A DNA stretch of 64,000 nucleotides from Sodalis glossinidius str. 'morsitans' (GCF_000010085.1 NC_007712.1:1302001-1366000), one strand, 5' to 3'. Counted from the first letter of the stretch, positions 30,423 to 40,859 are shown. Notes: generated from the letters alone by a model not told the origin. A program made the numbers and translations.

Positions 30423-32356
30423 ATGGCCCGTGAATTTGATCCCAGCTACGCTTTGGCGTCAAGGACAGCGCGACGCCGGGCATTCTCCGTCTGTCGGAGG
30501 AGTTCCGCCGCCTGAGTCAGGCGCGGGAAACCCTGGGGCTACGCGGCGAGCGTCACCTGCAGCGGGAAATCCAGCGCACCCAGGCAGCCTATCAGCGCCT
30601 GGCGCGCAGCGGCACCCTGTCGGCCAGCGAGCAGGTGCGCGCCTATGACAGGATGCAGGCGAGCATTGCCCGGCTGCGTCAGGAAATGGCCGGGGCCGAA
30701 CGCCAGCAACACAGCTGGCTTAAGGGGACGCTGTCCCTCGGCTCCGGGCTGGTTGCCAGGGCCATGACGCTGCACCAGCCTGTTACCCGCCAGATGGACT
30801 ACGATGCGCACCTGCGCAAGCTGGCCAATTTTGCCTACCGCAATGATAACGCGAGCGTGCGCGAGGCGGGCCTGACGGTCATTGACCAGCACATTCGCGC
30901 CGGCGGTGGCACCCCCGGCCCGGCCATGGAAGCGCTGGAAATCATGCTGCGCTCCATGCCGAAGGAAAAAGCCTTTTCCTATCTGCCGGAGGTGATGAAA
31001 AACGCCACGGCCACCGGGGCTGAGCCAAAAGAGATGGCGCTGCTGCAAAATGCGGCGGTCAATTTTAACCTCAGTGAGCGCGACAGCCGCATCGCCCTGA
31101 GCGGGGCCACCACGGCGGCGCAACACGGTCTGGTGGACGTGCCGCTGCTGGCTTCGGCTGTGCCGCGCGCGCTTGAGGCCGCCAAGTCGGCCGGCTTCCA
31201 TGGACGACGGGGTTATGCCCAGACCCTGGCGCTGTTTGAAGCCGCCGGCTCGGTTGCCGGTGAACCGAGTGAGGCGGCCACCAACGCCAACGATTTGCTG
31301 GCCGAGCTGTCCTCCACCAACCTGAAAAACAACGCTAAAAATTTGCTTATCCGGGGCAAGGGCGTCGATATCCAGGCGCTGATGACCCAGGATGCGAAAG
31401 CCGGCCTGACGCCACTCGATACGCTGGACCGGGTGATACAACTGGCGGACAGGCACGATGCGCAAACGAAAAAACTGCGCGCCGAGATGGCCAATACGCG
31501 TGATCCGGAAAAGCACGCTAACCTGGAAGCGGCGATTGAAGGGCGTCACGGTGCCTATGTCTCGACCCTTCTGACCAATCAGCAATCGCGCAATGCGTTT
31601 TATGGCTATGAACGCAGCCGGGCGATGTTCTAACAGCTGACCGATGAGGTGGTCAAACAGTTTGAGACGCCTGAAGGGGCGCGCTCGGCCGATTTGGATT
31701 TTAGCCTGGTGAGAAAAGACAGCCAGTTTCGCGTTCAGCAGGCGGAGAATGAAAAGCTGTTTGCTACCAACGACGCCGTGGCCCCGGTCTCTCAGGTGCT
31801 GGGCGACGTGGCGGAGAGCGGGGCCAGGCTGGCCCAGAAATTTCCCGGACTGACCACAGCAGCGACCCAGGCGTCACTGGCCATTACCGCGCTGGGGGCG
31901 GCTGCGGCCGTCAAGACCGGCGCGGACCTGCTGCTGGGTAAAGGCGGCGGTACGCTGACCAGGGCCGCCGGGGGCGTGCTGAAAGGCGCGGCCAGTAAAG
32001 TTGGGGCGCTGCTAAAGGGTCTCCCGCTTCTGGGGAGTGGTTTGATGGCCTTGCAAGGAGCTCAGGACTTTCCGCTCATACAGCTGCAGCGCGGCAAGGA
32101 TAAGGAGGCTGAGGCACAGGCAGGCGGGCTGCCGCCCAGCCCGGTGCCCATGCCGTCTGTCGGCGCGCTGGATGTGCTGGACGAGATACGCCGCTGGCTG
32201 GCGGGAAGCCACACCACACCGAGGGAGGCGACATCGTCGGCGACGGCCCCGGCCGCCACCTCGGCTCCTGCCGTCAATGTCAGCGTCACGCTGTACGGGC
32301 GCGAGATTGCCACTGCCGTGGAGACGCGGCTGGCGCGTGACGGGAGACGACACTGA
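30423..32356 (+). pseudogene. Tape-measure protein (Mu gp42-like), frameshift and nonsense
   Basis: Starts MAREF at ATG 30423, with a frameshift within the first 25 codons. The long helical body follows (LREIQ-type repeats: LGLRGERHLQREIQRTQAAY, LARSGTLSASEQVRAYDRMQ, AAKSAGFHGRRGYAQTLALF). An in-frame TAA at 31631-31633 interrupts after RSRAMF; the frame stays open afterwards with LTTAATQASLAITALGAAAA membrane-like helices and ends VSVTLYGREIATAVETRLA. Tape-measure proteins set tail length. At least two lesions. Confidence 0.82.
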
Positions 32357-33574
32357 TGGCGAATACGCTTTATCAATTGGCCGGGCAGCTGGGTGTCGAT
32401 ATGCTGCTGCCGGCGTCTTTCTGGGGTACCGCCTTCGATTGCCTTTACACCCGCGAGGTGCTGGCCCGCGATACGGTGGTGTATGAATACCCTTGGCGTG
32501 ACGGCGCTGAGGTAGAAGACCACGGGCTGAAAGCACTGAACCTGCGCCTGTGCGCTATTCTGGGGCAACGGCTACCAGACGCGCCTCAAGGCATTTCTGG
32601 CAGCGCTGAAAGCCCCCAGCCCCGGTGAGCTACTTCACCCGGTGTATGGCTCACTGCCGCGTGTGCAGCTGCTGGAAGCGGGCGTCGAGCACGAGGTAAA
32701 GCCCCTTAACGCGGTGACCGTGGAGCTGGTGTTTGTCGAGGCCAGTACGGAGCAGGCCCTGTTTGCGCCGGTAAGCAGTGTGCCACGCACCGGTAGCTTG
32801 CTGGACAGTGTAACCGCTGGGCTGTCGGACGCACTGGCGACCATCCAGCGCGGCAATGGAGGTATCGCCCGCATCAGTAATCTGGTGGCCTCGGCGGAGT
32901 ATGTGGTGCAGGCGCTGGCCGACGAGGTGCAGACCTCGCTGGGCCGCGTGATGAACTACCTTGATATGCCCACGGCGTTTGTCTCTGACCTGAAAGGGCT
33001 GCTGTCCGCTTTCAGTGACCGGTTGAATTTTAGCGAGGTGACGCGACTGTCGGACTGGCTGGCAGTGCGAAGTCAGGGCGAGCGGCTGGCCGGGTTTGCC
33101 GAACGGCGCATGACGGCGAACGCATCCCATAACCCGGACGGCGTTTTTGCCTCCACCCTGAACCGGGCCAGCATTATGCCGCAGGCCGACCGTGAGCTGA
33201 TTAACCAGACCGTGCGCCTGGTGACGATAGCGGAATGGGTTGACGTGGCGCGGATATCTTTCAGGCGGAAGAGGCGACGCCGACGCTTTCCGGCAGCGAT
33301 ATTGAACGCCTGTGAAGAGGTGCGCGCGTTAATCGTCACCGCCATCGTGACCCAGCGCGCCGTGATGGACACCCGGCAGCGCACGGCACACCAGACCCAC
33401 GACGTCACACCCGACGCCCGCAACGACAGCCGTCTTATCACTGCGCTGCATCTGCTGGCCTTTGAATGGTACGGCGAGGCCGCGCGCGCCAGCGAACTGG
33501 CCTGATTAAATCCCACCCTGCGCAACCCCAACGCGCTGCAACCCGGAGACCGTCTGTATGCCTTCGCCCGTTAA
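32356..33574 (+). pseudogene. DNA circularisation/tail protein gpN-like, multiple lesions
   Basis: Starts MANTLYQLAGQLGVDMLLPA in overlap with the tape-measure stop. A frameshift near 32560 leads to TRLKAFLAALKAPSPGELLH, PVYGSLPRVQLLEAGVEHEV and KPLNAVTVELVFVEAS, typical of Mu gpN (DNA_circ_N family). Another disruption lies near 33250, and a TGA at 33503-33505 precedes LNPTLRNPNALQPGDRLYAF, the usual ending. The true TAA is 33572-33574, overlapping gpP. Confidence 0.8.
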
Positions 33575-34652
33575 CGCTACCGAGCGCATCGCCCTGCAGA
33601 TTGGCGGGGTAGCCCATGATGACTGGCTGGACATTGAAGTGGACGCCGACCTGCTGACCCCGGAGGCGGGCTGGGCGTTCACCGTCGGGCTGAGTCAGGC
33701 CCGTCTGCCGCCGGAGGTTAGGGTGGGCGCACTGGCCAAATTGCGTGCCGGTGACGCGCTTATCATGACCGGTCAGATGGACGAACTGCGCCACGAGGTG
33801 GCGCGCGGGCAGCATACGCTGAGCGTCTATGGCCGCGATGCGGCTGCCGTGCTGGTTGACTGCTCGGCCCCGCTGTTTAGCGCCCAGGACATGAGCCTGC
33901 AGGAGGTGGTCACCCAGATAGTGCGGCCGCTGGGAATCACCTACATTCTCCTGCAGGCCACCTCGCCGCTGGCCGCCAAAAAGGTCAGCATTGACCCCGG
34001 CGATACCGCCTGGGGCGCGCTGCGCAAAGCGGTGGAAGCCAGCGGGCTGTGGCCCTGGGTGAGCGCCGACGGCACTCTGGTGGTGGGTGGCCCGGACTAC
34101 AGCACCCCGCTTATAATGCGGCGCGACGGTCAGGGCAATAACCTGCTGCGCCTGGCGGTGAGTGACAATATCAGCAGCCGCTACTCTGAGGTCACGGTGC
34201 TGGCCCAGGGGCATGGCAGCGCACAGGCCGACGGCCGCCATGACTGCCGCAGTCAGGTAAAAGATGTGAGCGTCCCGGTCTACCGCCCCCTGGTGGCAGT
34301 GGTAGGCGATACGGATAGCGATGAGGAGGTGCATTTTCGCGCCCGCAAGCTGATGGCGGACGCCAGGCTTAACAGCCTGCTTATCACCACCGTGGTGCGC
34401 GGGCTGCATACCGCCGCCGGTCAGCTGTGGGCACCGGGCCAGCAGGTACGGATACACAGCGAGCCGCACGGCATTGACGACACTTTTTACCTGATGCACC
34501 GACGCTTTAGCGGCGGCCAGCCGCTGCAGACCCTGCTGACGCTGCGTGAGGATGGCGTCTGGTTGCCGGATTCGTTGTCGAACAGCAAGCGTCTGAGCAA
34601 GGTCAAGGGCGCGAAAGCCCTATGGCAAAGCTGGGAGCAGATAGATGGCTGA
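33558..34652 (+). CDS. Baseplate hub protein, Mu gpP-like
   Basis: A complete 364-residue protein and the best-preserved late gene. The N-terminus RIALQIGGVAHDDWLDIEVD, the middle LRHEVARGQHTLSVYGRDAA and the C-terminal YLMHRRFSGGQPLQTLLTLR are typical of Mu gpP / late-control-D-like hub proteins that sit at the tail tip. It starts inside the end of the gpN gene and overlaps the gp45 gene by eight bases. No lesion seen. It is unlikely to serve a purpose alone in this dead phage. Confidence 0.85.
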   Translation: MPSPVNATERIALQIGGVAHDDWLDIEVDADLLTPEAGWAFTVGLSQARLPPEVRVGALAKLRAGDALIMTGQMDELRHEVARGQHTLSVYGRDAAAVLVDCSAPLFSAQDMSLQEVVTQIVRPLGITYILLQATSPLAAKKVSIDPGDTAWGALRKAVEASGLWPWVSADGTLVVGGPDYSTPLIMRRDGQGNNLLRLAVSDNISSRYSEVTVLAQGHGSAQADGRHDCRSQVKDVSVPVYRPLVAVVGDTDSDEEVHFRARKLMADARLNSLLITTVVRGLHTAAGQLWAPGQQVRIHSEPHGIDDTFYLMHRRFSGGQPLQTLLTLREDGVWLPDSLSNSKRLSKVKGAKALWQSWEQIDG

Positions 34653-35306
34653 CCTGATAACACACATCGACCAGCGTATTCGCCGTGCCCTGGGCGGCCT
34701 GCGTCTGGCCTACTGCGCGGTATTGAGCCGCGTGATGCCCACGGGCGGTGTCCAGACTGCCCAGGTCTCGGGGCTGGCCGGCGAGATTACGCCGGACGTG
34801 GAGCTGTTCCAGCACTACGGCCTGACCTCGGTGCTGCCGGCCGGCACCATGGCGGTGGTGTTGCCCGTGGGCGGCCGTACCCGCCACAGTATCGTGATTG
34901 CCACCGAACACAGCACCTACCGGCTGCAGGGGCTGGCAAACGGCGAGGTGGCGCTGTATACCGATGAAGGGGCCAGTATTACTTTGAAACGGCACAAAAT
35001 CATTGCCGTGGAATGCGACGATTATCAGGTCACCTGCAAGCGTTTCCAGGTGAATGCCAAAGAGCGCGCCGGCTTTGAGATACCGATGCTGTCAGCCTCA
35101 CAGGCACTGACGGCCGAGGGGCATATCCGCGGTCACGGTAGATGACCCTTAACGGCGGTGACGGCGCGGTGGCGCTCTTTGCGGGGGATATCGAGTATCA
35201 GGGAGGCACCCTGCGTAGTGCCGAGGTGGAAATCAACGGCATCCGGCAAAGCGGCCACAGGCATCCCACGCCTGCGGGGCTGTCCGACGGACCGGTTAAC
35301 GGGTAA
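34645..35306 (+). pseudogene. Baseplate assembly protein gp45 (gpV-like), frameshifted near end
   Basis: Open from ATG 34645 for 166 codons: ITHIDQRIRRALGGLRLAYC, VQTAQVSGLAGEITPDVELF, FQHYGLTSVLPAGTMAVVLP, DYQVTCKRFQVNAKE. The frame shifts near 35140. The likely ending (LNGGDGAVALFAGDIEYQGG, RSAEVEINGIRQSGHRHPTP) is in another frame to TAA 35304-35306. The protein belongs to the Mu gp45 baseplate spike family. Most of the domain is intact. Confidence 0.8.
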
Positions 35307-35319
35307 GATGGCATCGTAT

Positions 35320-35378
35320 GTCTGACGACAATTAAAAAGGCGTTCGCATTGACTCTGCATTTTTAATTGTCGCGAGAC
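35320..35378. repeat. Inverted repeat with 19-base arms and 21-base loop
   Basis: Arms 35320-35338 and 35360-35378 match at 17 of 19 positions, with a perfect inner CGACAATTAAAAA / TTTTTAATTGTCG. It lies in the 157-base gap between the gp45 and gp46 genes. It may be a terminator or the footprint of a small element. Confidence 0.65.
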
Positions 35379-35405
35379 AACCTCGCAACGCCCGCCACCC
35401 GGCCA

Positions 35406-35428
35406 GTTACCCCCTACGTGCGCGTCAC
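35406..35428 (+). promoter_or_regulatory. Phage motif copy C (TTACCCCCTACGTGCGCGTCAC)
   Basis: Third copy of the dispersed motif, 58 bases before the gp46 ATG and after the inverted repeat. The 3' half is less conserved than in copies A and B. Confidence 0.4.
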
Positions 35429-35463
35429 TCCTCCGGTCCCGTCTCCTGCCTTACCCTGACGCC

Positions 35464-35815
35464 ATGGACGCACTGATTGACAGCCTGACCGGCGATTACA
35501 CCGGCACCCGCACCACTGACCTGCATAACGCGGTCTACCTGCGCCTGATGACGCCGCTTGGGCAGTATTGGGCTGACCCTGCAGCTGGGGTCGCGCCTGT
35601 ATGAGCTGGCGCGGGCCAAGGACTCGGCCACCACCCTCCGACTGGCTCAATAATATGCCGAGCAGGCACTGCAACCGCTGCTGGCTGATAACCGCGCCCG
35701 TCGTATTGATATCAGGGTCAGCCGTCCGGCACAGGGCGACCTGCGGCTGCATATCGATGTCGAGGCCGCCAACGGCAATTTGCAGACCTTTACCCAACTG
35801 GTAAAGGTCATTTAA
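35464..35815 (+). pseudogene. Phage GP46 family baseplate protein, frameshifts and nonsense
   Basis: Starts MDALIDSLTGDYTGTRTTDL, AVYLRLMTPLGQYWADP, then shifts near 35585 to GSRLYELARAKDSAT and reaches a TAA near 35650 before YAEQALQPLLADNRARRIDI and LRLHIDVEAANGNLQTFTQL, ending VKVI at 35815. This is the Mu gp46 (T4 gp25-like wedge) family. At least two lesions. Confidence 0.8.
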
Positions 35816-35828
35816 ACGGGATATCCAC

Positions 35829-36868
35829 ATGGCGCACAGCACCCCCACCCATACCGAGATTGCCGATACGCTCTTGCGTGATATCCGCAACCAGTTGCCG
35901 GACGCCGATACCGGCCCCGACAGTGACTACGCGGTGCGTGCGAACGCCATTGCCAGTGCGCTGCAGGGGCTGTACCAGCACCAGATGTGGATAGTGCGGC
36001 AGATGTTTCCGGACACCGCCGACCATGACTATCTGGTGATGCACGCCCGCACACGCAACCTCACGCCGAAATCGGCCACCCCGGCCGGCTGCAATTGCGT
36101 CCCACAGGCCACCGTCAGCGCTACCAGACCACCGCGCCGGGCATGATAGACGCAACCGGCAGCCTGACCTTGCCCGCGCGAGCACTCGAAAGCGGTACCC
36201 AGGGCAATCTGGCGGACAATAAGCCGGGGACGCTGCTGATGGCACCTGAGGGTGTTGACAGCAAGGTGACACTTACCCGTATGGTCGGCGGCAGTGAGGC
36301 CGAATCCGACGCCGCCCTGCTGGCACGTCTGCTGGAGGTGATACGCCGTTCGCCTGCGGGCGGCAATCAATACGATTACCATCGCTGGGCGGTGTCCCTG
36401 CCCGGCGTCACCGAAGCCTATGTTTACCCGCTGCGCCGGGGCTACGGTACGGTGGATGTGGTGATAGTCACCCATAATGACTTACCCTCGCCTGAGACGA
36501 TTAAGGCCGTGCAGCGCTACCTTGACGAGATGCGCCCGGTCACTGTGAAAGACTGCCTGGTACTGGCCCCCGAGGTGGTGAAAGCTGATATCACGTCCCG
36601 GGTCAGCCTGAGCAACCTGACGCTTGACGCGGCGCGCAAACAGATTACGAGCGCGCTCACCGACTACTTTAACCGTCTGGTGCCCGGAGAAGTGGCGGTC
36701 AGAACCCAGCTGGGGGCACTGATATCGGAGGTGGTCGGCGTGGTGGACTACCAGTTGCTTGCCCCGAAAACCAATGTAGTGCCGGTGGTGAACAAACAGA
36801 CCGTGCAATGGATACGCGCAGCTGCTCAGTGCCCTGCTGCCACCGAAAAGCTATGCGCTGACCGGTGA
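35829..36868 (+). pseudogene. Baseplate J-like protein (Mu gp47), frameshifted
   Basis: N-terminal part to about 36110 (TEIADTLLRDIRNQLPDADT, YLVMHARTRNLTPKSATPAG), then a frameshift into YQTTAPGMIDATGSLTLPAR, GTQGNLADNKPGTLLMAPEG, AGGNQYDYHRWAVSLPGVTE and YVYPLRRGYGTVDVVIVTHN, all characteristic of baseplate J wedge proteins. The 3' end overlaps the gp48 start near 36808, so the final residues in the current frame are probably not original. Confidence 0.83.
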
Positions 36869-37280
36869 GCGACTCGGTGTCGAACTGCAGGCCGAAGGGA
36901 AGAGCCTGGCACAGCTGGAAATCCGCGCAGGCGAAGTGGCAGACGGTATTACGCCCTTTATGGCTGTGGGGCTGCTGGCCGATTGGGAGCGAATGTTAAG
37001 TCTTTCCCCCGACAGCAGCATGACGCTACAGCAGCGCTGCCAGCAGGTACTTGCCAGGATTAACGCCACCGGCGGCCTGAGCCGGACATACTTTATTAAT
37101 CTCGCCAAATCGCTGGGTTACCGCGTCACCATTGACGAGCCGGAGCCGTTCCTCGCTGGCAGCTCGGTGGCCGGGGAAAAGCTGTTGACCTTTGGCCAGA
37201 ACCTGATTGAAGGCCTGTTTAAGGACCTGAAACCCGCGCGCACCCAGGAGTTTTTAACTAGGGAGAAGACGCGCCCATGA
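36808..37280 (+). pseudogene. DUF2313/Mu gp48-like tail protein, frameshift and deletion
   Basis: The likely ATG at 36808 is one base out of frame with the body AQLLSALLPPKSYALTGERL, then LLADWERMLSLSPDSSM, TLQQRCQQVLARINATGGLS and YFINLAKSLGYRVTIDEPEP, which match DUF2313. After EPFLAGSSVAGEKLL the expected middle is missing and the end FKDLKPARTQEF is joined directly, consistent with an internal deletion. It ends in an ATGA overlap with the fibre gene. Confidence 0.75.
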
Positions 37281-38152
37281 AGGACATTATCGCGCCGATT
37301 GACAGCGAGGACGGACTGTTTCATGACGGCGACCCGGCCGGCGACGTCAGGGGCACCGTGGTCTACGCCCAATGGCTGAACGCCATGCAGGGTGCGGTCA
37401 TCGATACACAGACCGAGCAGAAAAATATTCTGGCGGCCGCCGGAATGCAGCCCAACCTGGCACAAAACAACCAGCTGGCCGAGGCTATCAAGGGGCTGAT
37501 TCAACAATTGCAGGAAGAGAATAGCAGCCAGAGCCTGCTTAAGCGAAACAACGGTGCGGATATCCCGCATAAAACGGCGTTCGTGGCCAATCTGGGGCTG
37601 AAAGATATCGTTGAACGGGCACAAAACGCGCAGGATTATCTGGTGAAATCGGGCATCATTCATGACAAGGCAAATAATGTCCGTAATACGCAAAGACTTC
37701 GCTTTCAGGGAGAAGGTGCTCAGGGCAGTGATATCTATTTCTGGGAGTAGATAGGCCAATCCGCCTCCCTGAGGTTTCATGTCTGGTCAGGGGGACGAGA
37801 TGGGGCATTTGAGTTTCATAACACCGGTGAGTTTCACGCTGGCGGTGGAGCGACATTTGGCGGCAATGTCACCATCTCATGGGGCGGTAAAACCTTGACT
37901 TTCCACGAAAACGGTGATGTGGCGGGTCCCATTTAGGGCGGGACATTGAGCGGCCATCTTCACAGGACCTTCGTCACGAAAGGCCGCCTGACAGGCATCG
38001 CCTGGACAGGCGGCATAGGCTATGATCGCCACACTTTTGGCGATGGTGGTGTCGGCGTTAAGGCAAATGCTTATATTACCACTACCGAATTCGCCGTTCG
38101 CTATTTTCAATTATTGGTTGGTGATACCTGGGTCAGTGTTGTTAACGATTAA
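37277..38152 (+). pseudogene. Tail fibre gene with two in-frame TAG codons
   Basis: A single frame of 292 codons broken only by TAG at 37748-37750 and 37934-37936. The N-terminus MKDIIAPIDSEDGLFHDGDP and NAMQGAVIDTQTEQKNIL is a fibre-attachment module shared with the gene at 38748. The C-terminal part (GHLHRTFVTKGRLTGIAWTG, YITTTEFAVRYFQLLVGDTW) is a fibre tip. Both stops could derive from CAG by C to T. The fibre would bind the host cell surface. Confidence 0.78.
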
Positions 38153-38163
38153 AGAAAAATGCC

Positions 38164-38714
38164 ATGCAAACATTAAGAAATTTTAAGCGCTACAAACCCG
38201 ATGAAAATTCAGTGGTATTTAAGAAATTTGGCCTCTACACCAAACTGTTTTTGAAAGACGAAAACGGCAATGACTGGTACGACGCTCAAAAACTTTTTTC
38301 ACCAGGGACATTAAAAATAGCGTATATCGAGAAAAACGGATTAATCAAAATGGCGGGCACATGCTGGTCCCCATTGATCTGTCCGTCACCGAGGTTAATG
38401 CGAGCATTTTGCAGACGGTCGACAAGGATACTCTCATTGAAGGGGAGTGGATGTATCGAGACGGAAAAATCCAGCCGCGAATTTACAGTGCTGAAGAATA
38501 CCACGAAGCGGCAGCCATGCTGAAAGAAGAAAAGCAGCGACAGGCTGAGAACAAAATAGCCCCACTGGCACGTGCTGTTCGACTGGGTATATCAACGGAT
38601 AAAGAAAAAGCAGTGCTAACAGAGTGGGAGACCTACAGTGTACTGCTTAACCGCGTGGATATCAGCGCTGCGCCGGATATCTACTTGCCTAAAACACCGA
38701 AATACCCTGCATAG
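38164..38714 (+). pseudogene. Tail fibre assembly chaperone (Tfa/gpU-like), frameshifted
   Basis: The first half (MQTLRNFKRYKPDENSVVFK, LYTKLFLKDENGNDWYD) and second half (NASILQTVDKDTLIEGEWMY, RQAENKIAPLARAVRLGIST, ETYSVLLNRVDIS) are in different frames, with a break near 38360. Tfa proteins help fold or trimerise the tail fibre encoded just upstream. One lesion only. Confidence 0.8.
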
Positions 38715-38747
38715 ACGTAATGTGTTTAATCACGAGGAAAAAAACAA

Positions 38748-39323
38748 ATGAAAGATATTATTTCATCTGTCGAGACCACAGATGGCCTGTTTCACGATGG
38801 TGACCCGTCTACCAGTGCCGAGGGGACTGTGGTGTACGCCAAATGGCTGAATGCCATGCAGGGGGTGATGATTGATACCCAGACGGAGCATAAGAATATT
38901 CTGGCTGAGGTGGGCATGAAGCTCAATGGCAGCCGGTCGGCACAGTTACTGGCGGCGATTAAGGCTATTGCCGCCGCCTCATTATCTCACGCGGTCAGCA
39001 GCGTTTATCCCGTGGGCGTGGTTGTCTGGTTTGCCGAAAATAAAGATCCAAACACGTTATTTCCAGGGACGAAATGGGACTATATTGGTGAAAATAGGAC
39101 TATCCGGCTGGCTAAAAAAGATGGTAGTGATGTAAAAAGCACGGGCGGCTCTGATACCGTAAAACTGACCATGGAAAACTCACCGCCACATGCTCATACC
39201 TTTAACGGTAGTACATGCAGCTTTGATCATGGCTCCAGGCGGATGAGTGATAGTGGTGAGCATACCCACAACTCTCTAGCAAAACCCAATATAACAAATA
39301 TAAATACTGGATTAGTAGTGTAA
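38748..39323 (+). CDS. Second tail fibre/collar gene, probably truncated at the C-terminus
   Basis: A 191-residue open frame. Residues 1-75 (MKDIISSVETTDGLFHDGDP, NAMQGVMIDTQTEHKNILAE) are clearly paralogous to the first fibre gene. Residues 85-165 (SSVYPVGVVVWFAENKDPNT, LFPGTKWDYIGENRTIRLA, GGSDTVKLTMENSPPHAHTF) form a collar-type domain of the T4 gp10 C-terminal kind. Such proteins normally run further, so the stop at 39321-39323 probably marks truncation near the IS110 insertion. Confidence 0.72.
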   Translation: MKDIISSVETTDGLFHDGDPSTSAEGTVVYAKWLNAMQGVMIDTQTEHKNILAEVGMKLNGSRSAQLLAAIKAIAAASLSHAVSSVYPVGVVVWFAENKDPNTLFPGTKWDYIGENRTIRLAKKDGSDVKSTGGSDTVKLTMENSPPHAHTFNGSTCSFDHGSRRMSDSGEHTHNSLAKPNITNINTGLVV

Positions 39324-39670
<347 letters not shown>

Positions 39671-40643
39671 ATGAGTCTGCCAAATCCACTTTTTGTGGGA
39701 ATTGATGTTTCTAAAGCGACACTGGACATTGCTGCCAGCAGTGATATTGCTCAGTTTACGGTCAGTAATGACTCTGACGGACGGTTTTGATGCTATTACT
39801 GATGAACTGAGAAAGTATCCGGTGGTGTTGGTTCTGATAGAGGCCACTGGTGGACTTGAAGCTGCCGTGGCCTGCTTGTTTCAGGCTGAAGGCTTTGACG
39901 TCGCGGTGGTCAATCCCAGACAGGCTCGTGACTTTGCCCGCACTATGGGCTATCTGGCAAAAACGGACCGTATTAATGCACGGGTGCTTGCACAAATGGC
40001 GGAGGTCACTAATCGACATCCAGGGCGGGAACGCTTTATCCGTGCCATGCTGGATGCGGAGCGTCAGGTTCTTGCTGCGATGGTAGTGCGCCGACGCCAG
40101 CTAACAGCGATGTTGATTGCTGAGCGTAACCGTCTTTATCCCGTTCATCCACAGAGCAGGAAAAGTATCAATATCATCATCAAAGCGCTGGAAGATGAGC
40201 TTGCCAGAATCGATGAAGATATGAACAACCACATCAGGAACCACTTCAAAGAGCTGGCTGCCAGACTGAGCAGTATTAAAGGGGTTGGTACGATGACGGT
40301 TGCAGCGTTGCTGGCGGAGGTTTCCGACCTGGGTAGCCTCTCGAGACGAGCCATCAGCGCGCTTGTAGGCGTTGCTCCCATAAACCGGGACTCGGGTACC
40401 ATGCGGGGCCGGCGAACCATCTTTGGCGGAAGGGGCGGAGTCCGAACAGCGCTTTATATCGCCGCACTTGTCGCAACCCGCTTTAATCCGGTGATAAAAG
40501 CATTTTATACGCGGCTGCTTGCAGCGGGAAAAGCCAAAAAAGTCGCGCTGGTTGCCTGTATGCGTAAACTTCTGACTATCCTGAACACGATGCTCAGAAA
40601 GAACGAAGAGTGGGATGAATCGTACCATCACGTTTCTCTATAA
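39671..40643 (+). pseudogene. IS110-family transposase, frameshifted and lacking a catalytic Asp
   Basis: ATG 39671 gives MSLPNPLFVGIDVSKATLDI; the frame shifts near 39785 and continues ITDELRKYPVVLVLIEATGG, VVNPRQARDFARTMGYLAKT and the C-terminal domain SSIKGVGTMTVAALLAEVSD, LVGVAPINRDSGTMRGRR. The RuvC-like DEDD catalytic set includes Asp in GIDVSK, Glu in IEATGG and two Asp in KTDRIDA; here the last is Asn (KTDRINA). The extra base near 39785 also breaks the frame. The element inserted next to the second fibre gene. Confidence 0.85.
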
Positions 40644-40677
40644 TTTTATCGTTCAAGACAGTTGCTTCTCTCCCTAG

Positions 40678-40848
40678 GGCCTGTTGATGATCAGCATGTT
40701 TCTTTGAATTTTAAATAAATATTGCTTTTAAAGTAATCAGAAATCCAGTAAATAAATTACTTAATTCAAGATATCCATAAGGAAAAAGTTTATTTTTTGT
40801 TCTAATTGTGAACAAAAATCCATCAGAACAGCTAAATCTAAACAGGCC
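40678..40848. mobile_element. Probable MITE of about 171 bp with CTAG target duplication
   Basis: Terminal inverted repeats GGCCTGTT at 40678-40685 and AACAGGCC at 40841-40848, each flanked by CTAG (40674-40677 and 40849-40852). The interior is AT-rich and noncoding. IS5-family elements often use CTAG or similar four-base targets, so a non-autonomous IS5-related element is plausible. Confidence 0.6.
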
Positions 40849-40859
40849 CTAGATCCATA

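Noticed and set aside
30539..31585. 348-codon minus-strand ORF inside the tape-measure gene
   Set aside because: Its composition (Gly, Arg and His rich) and exact antisense overlap with a conserved phage gene mark it as a shadow.
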